64,000 bases of DNA from Tretioscincus oriximinensis. Lineage: Eukaryota > Chordata > Lepidosauria > Squamata > Gymnophthalmidae. Location of the stretch: the NCBI GenBank assembly GCA_022410635.1, contig JAJVDF010000342.1, positions 180,909 through 244,908 of the forward strand, read 5' to 3'. A program made the position numbers and the translations under genes. A model generated the notes under the pieces. The model saw only the letters and a program-made list of their open reading frames with translations, did not search any database and was not told the DNA's origin. Positions within the stretch are counted from its first letter, which is position 1. Each line of letters opens with the position of its first letter. Of this stretch, positions 11,016 through 22,124 are shown piece by piece.

Positions 11016-13184
11016 CTCTCAACTCACTCCAATTGGCATCTTGCCTGTCCCTTCAATCTGAAGATGTTGCCTAGACCTTGATTTCAGTAACTATTGGTAT
11101 AATCTGGTCCCCATTAAAGCATGTGTCCTCCACGAAAAGAAGATAGGCACTGGTTGGTATCATGTAACTCCAAGTGCTACCAACAAACACAAGACAATAC
11201 TGTGATTGCTTTTCCTCTATAGTGGGCAGCAGCAAAAAGCAATTTATCTTTAGACTCTGCATTGTTTCTTGTCATGGAAGTAATTTTTTACATTCTGACT
11301 GCAAAAATCAGATGTTCATCTATTCCATAAGAGGAATTATGTTAGTGTTTTCATAAGATGATCATCCCTAGACTTTGACTATTCCCTAGACATAATATCC
11401 ACTTCTCTTTGTTTAAGCATCCACCAGGTTATTGTGATAATGAAATTTTATTTTAAAGATAAAGATAAAAATTTTCCTGGCATTAATATTCCCTCCAGAC
11501 TATTTTTCTATAAATAAAAAGCATCCTTTTTTTTTCTTCTAAAGAGTAATATATTTCTTTCCTCCTCCTGTGAGGTTAGCAGTTGTAACTGGAGGAAATC
11601 AAATGCAATGTTTAAGCTGCTGTTCACACTTTCTGATTATGCTAAAGTTATAAACTAACATCTGGAATGTCACCTTATATTTTGCAAACCATCATCCAGA
11701 GCCTATCCATGCTCAAAATTCTGAGTAAAGGAAGAACAAACGTAACCAAGTAATTCCTCCTATTGTTTTACCACCAGAACTTAGTGTTGAAAGGCCAGGT
11801 AATCAACTACTCTGGAATAACTGTTGATGAATGTCAGGTGCATCTGATAAGACCTGGGTGTATAATTTGAGAGTTCCTATTCCTTCTCTGCTATATGTCA
11901 AAGTTACTCAGAAATAGCACAGACTAGCTGACTATAGTTTGAATGTTTCCATTGTTCATAGAGAGTGTATCATTTTTGTCATTTACCTCATTCTTTTAGT
12001 TTTTTGGGGGCTGACAATCTGTTCCTTGGTGTTAGGCAACTGAACAGGATAAATGTGCCAATATAATGTTCACCCCACTATACAACAGCAGGTGTAACTA
12101 ATGCAGTAGTTGGGAATTTTTTCCACATTTTCTTTGGTTTAAGGTTTCATGGCTTCCATGACAATCACAAGACCATCCTAGTACATTGATACACCTAAGC
12201 ATGTGTCAGAACATACTCCTAACCTGTTCTGTGTTTCATAGGGAGAAAAACTGGAGGATTTATTTCTATGATCCTCCCTCAGAGACCTATTGAACCCAAT
12301 AAGTTCCTAAATATTCTGGGAGTGTTTCAGCTGGTCTAGATAGTCTCTTTTGAAGACTTTATTGGCACTCTAAAAATCAAAGATACTTCAGTAGTTCATA
12401 CATACATAATGAAGCATTCTTGACAGAATGAACCTTGTGAAAATAGTAGGTATAGATCTGCTTCTCTTTTATGTTCATCAGTTGTTGGAGGAGATGGCAG
12501 AGTGCAGAATCACCTAATAATCATGACTGATATACTGGAGCAGCAGTGTATTAATACTAGTAACAGTTATAATAGTACATTAGTACTTTAATAGTAATAG
12601 TAATTTTAGGCTAGATGATTTAGGCTAAATAATGATTACCATTGTTGTGGAACTTGACAATTCACTGCATAAACATAAATTCAAATTCATAATTTTCCCA
12701 TTACTTACACTACTAAATAACTGCAACCAGAGATAGCAAATGTTGTAAATGTTTTATGAAGATTTCTAACTTTTTTTTTGCTTGTTCGCTCCAAGAAGTG
12801 GGCAGCATTTTTTCTGTCAGACTAGAATTTATGGTTAGGAATTTATGATTATGTTAGAATTAAGTAGATATTCTATAACTGTGTGACTTAAGTTTTCTAT
12901 TTAGAACCAATCCATGAATCTCCTTTAGCTGATGCTAAAGCTAAGTATAAACTACAATAACAAATAAGCAAGGACATTCAAATTAAAATGATGGACCAAG
13001 TTATAATATCTGAATCTGGAAGGAGCTAAAGCATATAACACTGATAGATTACATAAAGTAAAGTACATTGTCTAGACAGGGACAATATTTACCAACTATG
13101 TCTCCAACTTTAAAAATTTACTATACAGTATATTGGCTACATAAGGTAAGTCCATATGTGTTCTTTAAAAAAAAATGCATTTGG
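11016..13184. other. intergenic, nothing recognised
   Basis: Over 2 kb of AT-rich noncoding sequence with no ORF above 63 codons. A stretch near 12545-12605 is a loose TAATAG-rich low-complexity patch. Nothing else can be supported. Confidence 0.45.
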
Positions 13185-13450
13185 CACGTGTCCCATTTTA
13201 CCTTGTCTTTCCAAGCTGTTGCAACTCTTTGCATAGCAATCGCATCACATGACGAGCTCCGGAAGGCATTGCTGCATTTGCCTTATTACAATCCCCAGCA
13301 TTCTCTGCAAGCCTGCATATAATTCCCAGGTATTCTCTGTGAACCAAGAGCCACAGAACATTCTTTCAAACTTTACAAAATGCCAGATGCCGAATCAGAT
13401 AAAATGCAGTGGGTAGTTTTGCAGCAAAGGTCTTTTCAGCGAATTGAACA
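13185..13450 (+). repeat. dispersed family A, copy 3
   Basis: Same order of landmarks as copies 1 and 2: TTTGCATAGCAATCGCATCA, CATGACGAGCTCCGGAAGGC, TTACAATCCCCAGCATTCTC, GAACCAAGAGCCA and GGTCTTTTCAGCGA. It shares the CATGACGAGC motif with copy 1 and the ACCAAGAGCC block with copy 2, so all three derive from one longer ancestor. Confidence 0.62.
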
Positions 13451-14689
13451 CTGGACATGTGTGACTCCATGGGGCAGACAGATGTAATGTCATATCCAAC
13501 TTGCTGTATATCATGCATGAGGATTGGCCCCTACTTTATTAGACTTCCATCTTGTCTTTTAGATCCATTTACTGCAACCACAAGCAAGAAATAAGCACGG
13601 GGACATTCTCTTTTAGTACAATTCTCCTTGAAATGAATGGGCTGACATATCACATATACATTAACTACTGAACTGGGATGCATAGTGATTACTCAAGCCT
13701 ATGCCTCCCAAAGGTACTCAATACAGTGTCAGGGGAGTATAGTGGGGGAAACATAAAAGAACTGCTATAATTTACTATTAATTTCACAACACAACAGGTT
13801 CAAGTTCATGGAAGTTGCCTGACGTAAGGTATCTGAGGCTCCCTAGGCAGTTGCATGGAGGAAGGGTAGATTCAGTTATGACATAGTTTTAATGGACCAC
13901 TTCTGGACTGTCTCAGTACGTTATGGGCCCAACCATTTTGCAAGATGCACCTCTGGTCTTTGCTGTAGAATGAAAGATTAAAAATCTACAATAAGTGATC
14001 TTAGTAAATCTATTGATCAGGATAGATGTCAAAATGTGAGTTTATATTGACAGCTCTGTGAAGCAGAGGTGAAGGACCTGTGAGAAGATCTGCTCTCAAA
14101 GAGGCATAGAATATAATTTCTTTAAGGCTTTGGGAGAGTTTCAGTTCACATGGCTGGTGCGTTTGTTGAAGGTCCAACTTCACTGAGGAATCAATGGCAG
14201 GAGGGAGTAATTGGCTTGTTAAGTCCCAAATTAAGTTGATGCCTTTTATATTATTTTAAGTAAAGTTTAATGACAGGAAAAGTACTTCAATATTTAATGT
14301 GACCCGCCAACCAAAGGGCTGATGACTGGCATTGTTCAGGATTTTACTGTGAATGCTTATGAACATGCAACAAATCCTAACAAGAAAAAAAGAATGGTTT
14401 GAAAATACATTTTTCAATGCTTGTAAAATGTATTTTTTCCATGCATTGTTTGTGACGACAAAAGCTGTCCTTCATTGTGGAGCTTTTCAAGGTGCACTTT
14501 TATATTTGGGGCTGAAGAAAGAAAAAGAAAGAAAATACAGTTCTTTCTGCACGTTTTACAGACACATGATATTATACATGCTTTAAAGATTGCACCACGA
14601 ATGGTGATTCACATGCTGGTTTTATCATCACTACAAAAATGTGTGTCTGGACGCACCCTAAATCTATGGCTTTAAAGCAAAGTGGTAGC
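13451..14689. other. intergenic, nothing recognised
   Basis: AT-rich noncoding DNA. Small plus-strand ORFs near 14353-14675 have no recognisable domain. Confidence 0.42.
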
Positions 14690-14843
14690 TGACAGACTGG
14701 ATAGCGGAGACAGGATTAGACAAGTTCATGGAAGCCAAGGGTATAAATAGCTACTAGGATGGCTTTCTTGATAAGCCTCCAAGTTGGAGCAACACCTGAA
14801 ATACTATTTGCAAGGAGTTGAGAACAGTTGAGGGTTTTGACTT
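14690..14843 (+). mobile_element. CR1/L3-like 3' UTR, left half (split element)
   Basis: GATTAGACAAGTTCATGGAAG followed by an AATAGCTACTAGGATGGC block matches the sense-strand 3' UTR of CTTATGTTCTTA-tailed CR1/L3-like LINEs. It stops where an antisense CR1 begins at 14844 and resumes at 15261. Confidence 0.78.
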
Positions 14844-15260
14844 AATCATAGAATTATAGAGTCGGAAGGGACCTCCAGGGTCTTTGAGTCCAACTCCCTG
14901 CTCAATGCAGGATTCATTAAACCATGCCAGAAAGGTGACTGTCCAGTCTCTGTTTGAAGACTTCCAGTGAAGGTGAACTCACCACCTCCTGTGGCAACCT
15001 GTTAGAAAGATTTTTTTTCTGATATCTAATCTAAATCTCCTCCCTTGCATCCCATTGTTTCTAGTCCTTCCATGTGCTTAGGAGAACAATGCTGATCCCT
15101 CTGCTCTGTGATAGCCCTTTATATATTTGTAGGCAGCTATCAGGTCTCCTCTCAGTCTTCTCTTTTGCAGACTAAACATCCCTGGATCCTTTAACTGTTA
15201 CTCATAGGACATGGTTTCCAGACCACACACCATCCTTGTAACTCTCTTTTGAACTTGCTC
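14844..15260 (-). mobile_element. CR1 LINE 3' end, antisense, inserted in another CR1
   Basis: Starts AATCATAGAATTATAGAGTC and runs through CCTCCAGGGTC, CCAACTCCCTGC, TCTAGTCCTTCCATGTGC, CTCTCAGTCTTCTCTTTTGC and GAACTTGCTC. This is the reverse complement of the CR1 3' end. It interrupts a sense-strand CR1/L3-like 3' UTR, whose two halves flank it. Confidence 0.88.
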
Positions 15261-15365
15261 TTCTGCTTCATACTGTTCAAGTGCAATTGGTGGGCCAGTG
15301 GATGAGACAGAATGTTGGACTAGATGGGCTCTGGTCTGAATCACAGGGCTCTTATGTTCTTATAT
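15261..15365 (+). mobile_element. CR1/L3-like 3' UTR, right half with tail
   Basis: GTTGGACTAGATGGGCTCTG and the terminal CTCTTATGTTCTTAT tail are diagnostic of the 3' end of amniote CR1/L3-like LINEs. It completes the element begun at 14690. Confidence 0.85.
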
Positions 15366-15536
15366 TTTTAGAGCATTTGAACAATAGTCATTTTGCTTTG
15401 CATCAAAACAACTTTGCTGCATTTAGCCAGTCTGGTAAGGGTGCCAAACACATTGGAGCCATGTCCATTAACACAACAACCCTGAGGAGGAGAAACTGCC
15501 CTGGTGGAATTCTTCCTTGAACATCCTCATTCTCAG

Positions 15537-15651
15537 GTCCTGTCCACACTGAGCCTTATTCTGGGCTTTATCTTGGAACTGGCACCTGCCATCTACTATT
15601 GAGATGTATTTAGATATATCCCAGAATAAGGATCAGTGGGGACAGAGCCCT
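15537..15651. mobile_element. palindromic MITE, TTATTCTGGGATAT family (copy 2)
   Basis: The left end reads TGTCCACACTGAGCCTTATT and the right end reads AATAAGGATCAGTGGGGACA, a near-perfect inverted pair about 115 bp across. Inner motifs TTCTGGGCTTTATC and GATATATCCCAGAA also match in inverted orientation. This is the most compact copy in the window. Confidence 0.7.
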
Positions 15652-16674
15652 AGTGTCTGGACAGACAGCAATGGCATGGATAAGTTATCTTGAAGATGAA
15701 TCCTTAAGGAGCAGGTGGACAATCTCAAAATATGGAAGGACAAATGAACCCAGTATCCCAGTAAAAGGATTGCTAGATCCTGGTACATAAGAGGGCCATT
15801 TTCAGGCTTCTTATATGGAACCTTTATGACTTCTTTATACATTTTATACTTAGTGCCATTTCAAAGCAGTCTGCATAATAAGAACCATTATTATTATTCT
15901 ATTCCAGCTTGAATTAAAGTTGAATTTTGTGCAGCGTTTTGACTCATCCCGTTCTACTCAAATAGGTTAAAATTTGGCACAGACTCATATTGATGTATAA
16001 TTTTAACTAAAAAAAGGTTGCACGTTTTATCCTGAATGTGGATGACCAGTGCCTTTTTTGTGGGTGCACTGCTAGGCTCCTTATTTCCTTAAAGCTCTTA
16101 ATCAGTAAGCATGGATAGAGAGAACATTGTCTGTACGTTCTAGTGCATAAACACACGTCTTCAAGAAAGGTATAGAATTGCAGGGAGGGACTGGGAGGAA
16201 GTTTCGCTGCAGATTTACAAAAAGGGAAGCAACTAAAAATCTAGAAGGGGAAATAGTATCTTTAAATTTTCAAATATGCACAGTGTCCAAAGTTGACATC
16301 TTCTATCTCAAAAAGTATTTATTAAACATGTTGTTTTGTTTCAAAATATTCATAGGATTATCTTTGGTCTTGCTTTCTCACTCAATGATTTTTTTTCATC
16401 CAGAGAAGGAATGTTCATATCTCTCAGTATTTTCTTTTAATTACTTCATCCATTATTACAAATGTAAACCTTAATTTTAACATATATTACACTTTCAAGC
16501 CTCAAAATGTTTGCCAGCAAAAATACTGTACTGATAAACAATTATCTGTCTGTCTCTCTTTATGTGTGTGTGCAGAGATTTAGAGAGAAAGAAAGATTTG
16601 AATGCTTCTATCGGATCATTATTAAAATTCTGTATTTTATTTCCAATGAATTTTGTCTTGGGCCCTAGCTTTCT
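15652..16674. other. intergenic, nothing recognised
   Basis: AT-rich noncoding sequence. The 98-codon plus-strand ORF at 16178-16474 is rich in F, Y, L and K, reflecting AT content, and shows no domain. Confidence 0.42.
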
Positions 16675-16834
16675 GATGGAGCCCCTCTCTCATATAGAAT
16701 TGCCTGTACACTAAGATCTCAAAGAGAAGGCCTCCTGGTATTTCCTCCCCTTGCAGAGATGCTGGGTAATGGCACGAAGGAGGTCCTTCTCCATGGTAGC
16801 CACCACACCCTGGAATAGCCTCTTTCTAGAGGCT
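16675..16834 (+). mobile_element. LINE 3' region, left half (split by a SINE)
   Basis: CAAAGAGAAGGCCTCCTGGT, then GGAGGTCCTTCTCCATGGT and CACCCTGGAATAGCC, resembles the 3' end of an L2-type LINE (the ORF2 end motif is roughly AVAAPxLWNSL in such elements). The sequence resumes after the SINE at 17156. The 10-bp TSD of the SINE is TCTAGAGGCT at 16825-16834 and 17156-17165. Confidence 0.65.
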
Positions 16835-17155
16835 CCCCCTCTAGAAAGCAGGCACGGATAACACAGTTGCTAAGGAATCCGTCTCTCACCTGTGAGATGG
16901 GGTTTCGAAGCCCTGTGTGGGACGTGGGGAGGGGTGAGCACCTTCCACTAGTCTGTAGCTCTAGCCAACCCAGCTACTCGAAAGCAAGAATTGCAAGAAA
17001 TTGCAACTGACTGCAAGTAGATACATGAGAACCACCATAGCATGGTGGGGAAGATAGAATGTAAGCATTAGGGCAAAATACCCTTGTAAGCTGCTCTGAG
17101 TCCCTTTGAAAGGTGAGAAAAGCAGAGTATAAGAACCCAGTTCTTCTTCTTCTTC
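16835..17155 (+). mobile_element. tRNA-derived SINE with 10-bp target duplication (SINE-1, copy 1)
   Basis: Flanked by an exact 10-bp direct repeat TCTAGAGGCT (16825-16834 and 17156-17165). The head is tRNA-like: an A-box-like CAGTTGCTAAGG and a B-box-like GGTTTCGAAGCCC near 16901-16913. The middle contains AATTGCAAGAAATTGCAACT. The 3' part reads TAAGCTGCTCTGAGTCCC and ends in a TTC-repeat tail. Length about 320 bp. A second copy on the other strand near 32194-33236 aligns along its length, which confirms a dispersed SINE. It is transcribed by Pol III and mobilised by a LINE in such families. Confidence 0.85.
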
Positions 17156-17165
17156 TCTAGAGGCT

Positions 17166-17412
17166 ATATTGTACATTTTTAGATGCCTGGTAAAAATATA
17201 CGTATTCACCCAGGCTTTTGATGCCTAAATATTGTAGCTCCCTCTGCATTCTGTCTTTCTAGAGAGGATGGGTGAGTTGCAGGATGAAGGTGAGAGGGTA
17301 TGGAACTTCTTAATGTTTTTTGTTATTGTTTTCCTGTTCTTGTTACCTATCTTGGGACCATTGGTGAAGGGTGGGATACAAACCTTTCAAAATGAATAAA
17401 TAAATAAAATAA
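17166..17412 (+). mobile_element. LINE 3' region, right half
   Basis: Continues the element interrupted at 16834: CATTTTTAGATGCCTGGTAA, GTATTCACCCAGGC, CTTGGGACCATTGGTGAAGG, then GGTGGGATACAAAC and an AATAAATAAATAAAATAAAAT tail. The GTGGGATACAAA plus short-tandem tail is typical of an L2-like LINE terminus. Confidence 0.68.
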
Positions 17413-18590
17413 AATAAAATACTTTCCTTCCCGAACCCCCAGATTTAATAGCTAATTTATTCCACATCTTCATAATTGTGGTAATAGATGCCTGCAGAGG
17501 TGTACCTCTGTGGACGTGACCTTCCTGTCACAGGAAAGATGATGTGAGAGATTTTATTGATTTAATTAGGAATTTATACCCCACTCTTCACCAAAGATTC
17601 CCAGAGCAGGTAACAGAAAATTAACAGCAATTCAAAAACATATTAGTAAGACCTTTTAAAGGGACATAACCCCCCCCCCCCTCACTTCCAGTCATTCTTA
17701 TGGAATTTTCCATTAAAATGATGCTTCAGTGAAAGATGATTTAAGACTGGAAGAAAACAGTTTATTATTGATTTATTCTTCTGTAAAAACAAATACTATA
17801 CAATAGGAGAATAGACTAAAATGATGCAGTATTTAACTTAAATTAGCTCTCAATTCTTATATTCTAAATTAAAATGCATCTATATCCTGTATTTTTTGAA
17901 TTTTATACTTTGTATTGATGGCTTTATATGTTTTATAATTAATTTATAATATATTAATTATTACACATTTTTATACACTCCACTTCTGTCAAACGGTGAA
18001 AAGAATAGTTTACAAATGACATATTTGAAAGAATGAATTAAACAAGAAATTTATTTTCTTGTATAAAAATAGGTTTCAGGTCATACTGGAGGTCACTATT
18101 TCTATATAGATTGATTACCCAAAAATAATTCAAGATAATTAAATGATGGTTAGTTTTGAACATTCAAATTTAGAATTACTCTTTTGATAACAAAATCCGT
18201 ATCAACTTTTCTTTTTCTTCACCTATTATCTCCTCCTTTTATATTTCATTATGTTAGAATGATACCATCTCCAAGAATAGAATCAAACTTTTTCTGTTCC
18301 GTTCGTTAGATTTGAAAAGTTAATCATAACCTACTGTACTTGTCATTCCATCCCTCAACGAGGAGAGAAAACGTTCTTGTTATTTTGAAAGGCAATTTTC
18401 ATGTTTACTCATATAACCGTTATATCCTATTCTGATGCATTTTAACTCATGTTTTGCTTTCACAACAAGACAAAATAAAATATTTATATTAAAAATTACA
18501 TACTTTGCCTGTATAGCAAATTTATGTTATATTAAAATATTTCTTGTGTATATGTGCGTGTGCATATATAATACTTAAAGATGAGTCCTT
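17413..18590. other. AT-rich intergenic stretch with an antisense LINE/SINE tail
   Basis: Around 17555-17640 the plus strand has ATTTAGGAATTTATACCCCA then CTTCACC, the reverse complement of a SINE/LINE 3' tail. A C run occurs near 17670-17681. The remainder is very AT-rich with no ORF. Confidence 0.42.
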
Positions 18591-20559
18591 GATCTAGGCT
18601 GCATCCACACAAGGGCAAGAATCCATTGGCAAGTCCAATTTGTGTTGCGTTTGGCTCACAGGATTTTAGATAAACCAACAGAAGTTTGGGTTTTAGAATA
18701 GGGTTGCCACATATTTTCCAGGAACATGCTTTGGCTATTTAACAGCTTCCATATTCTTGCTGAAATGAGCTCCCTAGGAAAAAGAGGGAATGAAATTCCC
18801 TTCTCCACAGTAGCTGTTTGAAGCACCATGAGTCAGCACCACATAACAACAATGAAATATGGCGTAAGTGCAGCCATGTTTGGGGTGTGATTGCACATAG
18901 AATCAGGAGGAAATCCTCACTTCCACTTGTGCCACCATGCACCAAGCTATTTTTGAATTGACTCACCAAATTATCAGTTTTACTGGAAAAAAGCTGTTTT
19001 TTTGGATTTCATTTTGGACTTTCATTCCAAAATGAAAACTAGGAAAAAGCCTATTACCTTAATGTTAGATCAGCTGCTTCTGTCCTCATGGGTTTGGCTT
19101 CTTTGGGCCCCTACAGACACCAAAGTTTGCCTTTACCCAGAGCTTATTGACTCCAGTTGGACTTCAGTTAGACACAAGTAAACGTCCTCCTTTTAGCATT
19201 GTCACCCACAAAAGACCTGCCACATGCTTGGGCAGGTGGGCGTTGCCAGTGGACGCAGTCTGGCGGTCTGCACTGCTGGTGAAGCAGTTTGGCACTTTTG
19301 GGTCTTTAGAGGCTCAGAGAGTGTGGCGACGGCCTTATGCTTGCTGGGGAGGCATGGCTTTGGCACCTGTATTTAAGGTGACCACACATCCTCCCCAGTG
19401 CTGTTGTTGGCAAGACATGTCACCCACAACTGCCAAACACATGCTCAACCTCTTCAATCAAAACGTAAGTCAAGATCTCTGCTGAAGGGAAAGATCTCAT
19501 TAATTCTTGTGTGACCAGGGCATCCAGCCAAGAAACATGGAGTATTGGGAAACTCGAAAGCAAAAGTCCAAAATGTATATTTTGGAAAATCAGAATGTAA
19601 TGCACACTTACAGCAGAGAAATGGGAAGGCCCTCTACAAAATCAAACTGCTATTGAATGTTATCTTCAAATTTTTACTCCTTTCTGGATGCAACCTTTTT
19701 GCTGAATCAGAATTTCCATTGTTTCATAAGACAAAAGCCTGATCCCCACGTTTTATTTCCTGCACTTTGGAGGCAATTTTACCTTTCGTCTGACCCACGA
19801 ATCCATAAGTGTCCACCTTCCATGTGCTTTAAAAATTTTTAGAGTGCAGTAAACAGCCTCTTCATAAAATGTAATCATGTCAAGAATCACAGACTGAAAG
19901 CATCTGTAGCCTTTCTTGGCTGCCCAGCAATCTCTCTAGACAATTCGCTGGGACTAGGCAGCAACCCAAATCTGGCATGGGGAGCAGACTCCCTTTTTCT
20001 GCGCCATATACTAATTCCTCCTTGTGAGCTGTACACAAACATCACACCAGAGGGAAAAATACAAATACAGAGAATCCAAGTTAGAGATAGGAAAGAAGCC
20101 AGAAGTGTCCGAAACAGTCCAAAGTCATACACATGCCAAGTAAAGCTGATAAGCCCACACAAAACACACAAGTTGTCTCCAACAAATGCTGGCAGGCTTA
20201 GGATGGCTTAAATAACATCTTCAGACTGCTGTTTCTACAAAAGACACTAGGATCTTCTAAACTCCGCCTGTTGCTTCCTGCCTGCTAGAAACTATTTAAT
20301 CCTATCCAGCCTGGAACTTTCCCATTGCTCTTCTTCCTGTTCAATCTCTGGGGAAATGTCTGGCTGCTGAGGCAGGTGTCTTTGCTGGGAGGTTTCATCA
20401 AGCTGTGACTTGGAATAGCCATGTCACTTCTCCACAAGACACTACCGAGAATAAGGCTCCACGTACAGGTTCTCCATTTTAAAGTGCTAAAGAAAAATCT
20501 CTCCCAAGGACTGGAGGGCTGGGTTTATGCAAATTGTATAGATTTCTAAAGATTTCATT
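18591..20559. other. intergenic with one GGCTGCATCCACAC terminus
   Basis: A single TIR-like end, GGCTGCATCCACACAAGGGC, lies near 18598; its partner was not located. The 112-codon plus-strand ORF at 19147-19485 lies in a GC-richer patch without recognisable domain and is probably part of a DNA transposon. Opposite-strand ORFs near 19887-20171 are also unassigned. Confidence 0.38.
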
Positions 20560-20700
20560 GGCTTTTGTCTACGCAGACAAGCAGACACGGTTGCACGAAA
20601 TTCTGGCTATTGTAGTTAGGGAAGCCCAGCAGTGTCTTCTGGGGCTTCTCTTTCAAATGAGGCAGCAGCTGAATGGCAAGAAAAATTGGGACAGACGGCC
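20560..20700 (-). repeat. dispersed family A, inverted partial copy (copy 4)
   Basis: Read on the minus strand this gives AAGACACTGCTGGGCTTCCC then CTAACTACAATAGCCAGAA, aligning with the AAGGCACTGCTGTGCTTGCC and TTACTACAATTCCCAGCA block of copy 1. Only the core is retained. It is followed on the plus strand by a GTGGGGATGCAGCC terminus near 20748, typical of other TIR elements in the window. Confidence 0.5.
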
Positions 20701-21221
20701 AACGCATTTGTTTTTTTAAGCATTTGTAATGCAGAGGAAACGGACAAGTGGGGATGCAGCCAAATAAGCTCTTGGGAAGAAATGAAGCCAGTAACATTTG
20801 TAACTATATGCATGCAATATCAGTTTATCCTTAATCCTCACAATACTCTTTTATGATTACATAAAATCTACACAGGATATCAATACCTTTTAAAACAGAG
20901 AGGGAGAGAAACATGATCCTATTTCTATCATTCTTTTAGATTGTCAGGAAGAAGAACAAAAGCATTTCTACAATATTAGAAAGGAATTCTGAGAATAAGG
21001 TCCCAAATCTCATTACTCGTTAGCTGTAAAATATTCTAATGATTATACCTCCTCTATGCATGAGAAATGTTATTCATTTTTCTCTTAGAACTTCAGAAAC
21101 CAGCAATCATTATTTGCACTCTCTTTGCTATAAGTGATGTTGTCATATTTTCATGAGGTAGCCTAAACTGCCTATTAATAATGGTAGTTATTCACCATTT
21201 ATTTAACTGATCTTAATTCAA
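20701..21221. other. intergenic, nothing recognised
   Basis: AT-rich, no assignable gene or repeat beyond the GGATGCAGCC terminus near 20754. Confidence 0.42.
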
Positions 21222-21699
21222 GCACTGTCCATACTGAGCCTTATTCTGGGATATATCTTGAAAGATGAATGTGTCATCTACATGGTAGTGCTGATTATAG
21301 TAGGCAGAACCTTAATGAGATATCTCAGAGATATAGTCAGGGCTTTTTTTTGTGCTGGAACGTGCCGGAACGCAGTACCGGCACCTTTTATTTAGGCGGG
21401 CGGGGAGGCGGGGCGGGAGGCGGCGTTAGCGGCAGGGGCAGCGTTAGCGGGGGCGGGGGCAGCCGGTGCTGCCACCGTCCCCCGCCACCGCCACCACCGC
21501 CCCCCGCCACCACCACTGCTGCCGGCTAACGCCCCCCGCCCCCCAGTACTAACCGGGGAGGCAGGTTAGTACCGCCCCCTGCCCCCCCACGGTACTAACA
21601 CCGCCCCCCCCCCTCATTGGCGTTAGTACCGTCACCTTTTTTTCTGGAAAAAAAAGCACTGGATATAGTCTAGAATACAACTTAGTATAGACAGGGCTT
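21222..21699. mobile_element. palindromic MITE, TTATTCTGGGATAT family (copy 3), split by a hAT
   Basis: The left part (21222-21337) starts CACTGTCCATACTGAGCC and TTATTCTGGGATATATCTTG. The right part (21662-21699) ends with AGTATAGACAGGGCTTC. Between them lies a complete hAT insertion (21338-21661). Removing it and one 8-bp duplication gives a MITE of the same plan as copies 1 and 2, so the hAT is younger than the MITE. Confidence 0.68.
21338..21661. mobile_element. non-autonomous hAT, GC-rich core (family D, copy 1)
   Basis: Termini CAGGGCTTTTTTTT and AAAAAAAGCACTG form short inverted repeats (CAGNGCTTTTTTT), and GTACCGGCACCTTTT is answered by AGTACCGTCACCTTTTT in a second inverted layer. 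An exact 8-bp direct repeat GATATAGT flanks it (21330-21337, 21662-21669). The CAG-type ends plus an 8-bp TSD identify the hAT superfamily. The 324-bp body is extremely GC-rich with CCGCCACC-like tandem motifs and no transposase. A second copy is at 30036-30321. Confidence 0.9.
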
Positions 21700-21730
21700 C
21701 AGACTGTAAAAAACAAAAGTCCTTTTGACT

Positions 21731-22124
21731 AAGGCTGTATCCACACAGTAGAAACCTACTTGTGTGGGAGTGACCTGGAGGCAGCCCTCTTGCACTGGAT
21801 CATGCTTTGCCAGTGCTGATTGCTTCTGTAGCAGATCCCTCTAAGAAACCATTCCATCCATATGTGCAACTTGCAGCAAATAGGGGCAAGAACTGTGTGT
21901 GAAGTCATGTGAAACCAGAGGCCAGCTGCCAATTGAGGAACTCACATACAGTGGCTTCTGGGACCCATGTGAGTGCCAGGAGTACATCCATGGATGTCAT
22001 GGCAGTGCTCCGGTCCTCATGAGGAGGTCTCCAGCAATAGCCTGCAGCACCAGAGATGAGTGTGAGTGGTCGGACTATAGTCTTAAAATGTGCAGAATAG
22101 CTGTGTATGTGGAGGCATCCTTAG
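21731..22124. mobile_element. TIR element, GGCTGCATCCACAC family E (copy 1)
   Basis: The left end AAGGCTGTATCCACACAG and the right end GTGTATGTGGAGGCATCCTT are inverted repeats about 395 bp apart. Interior CCATGTGAGTGCCAGGAG matches the CCATGTGAGCACCAGGAG of the copy at 36599-37020. The 78-codon ORF within has no domain. Non-autonomous DNA transposon; superfamily not fixed. Confidence 0.65.

Noticed and set aside
20534..20856. Small ORFs around 20.6 kb on both strands
   Set aside because: They overlap an inverted copy of dispersed family A and a TIR end.
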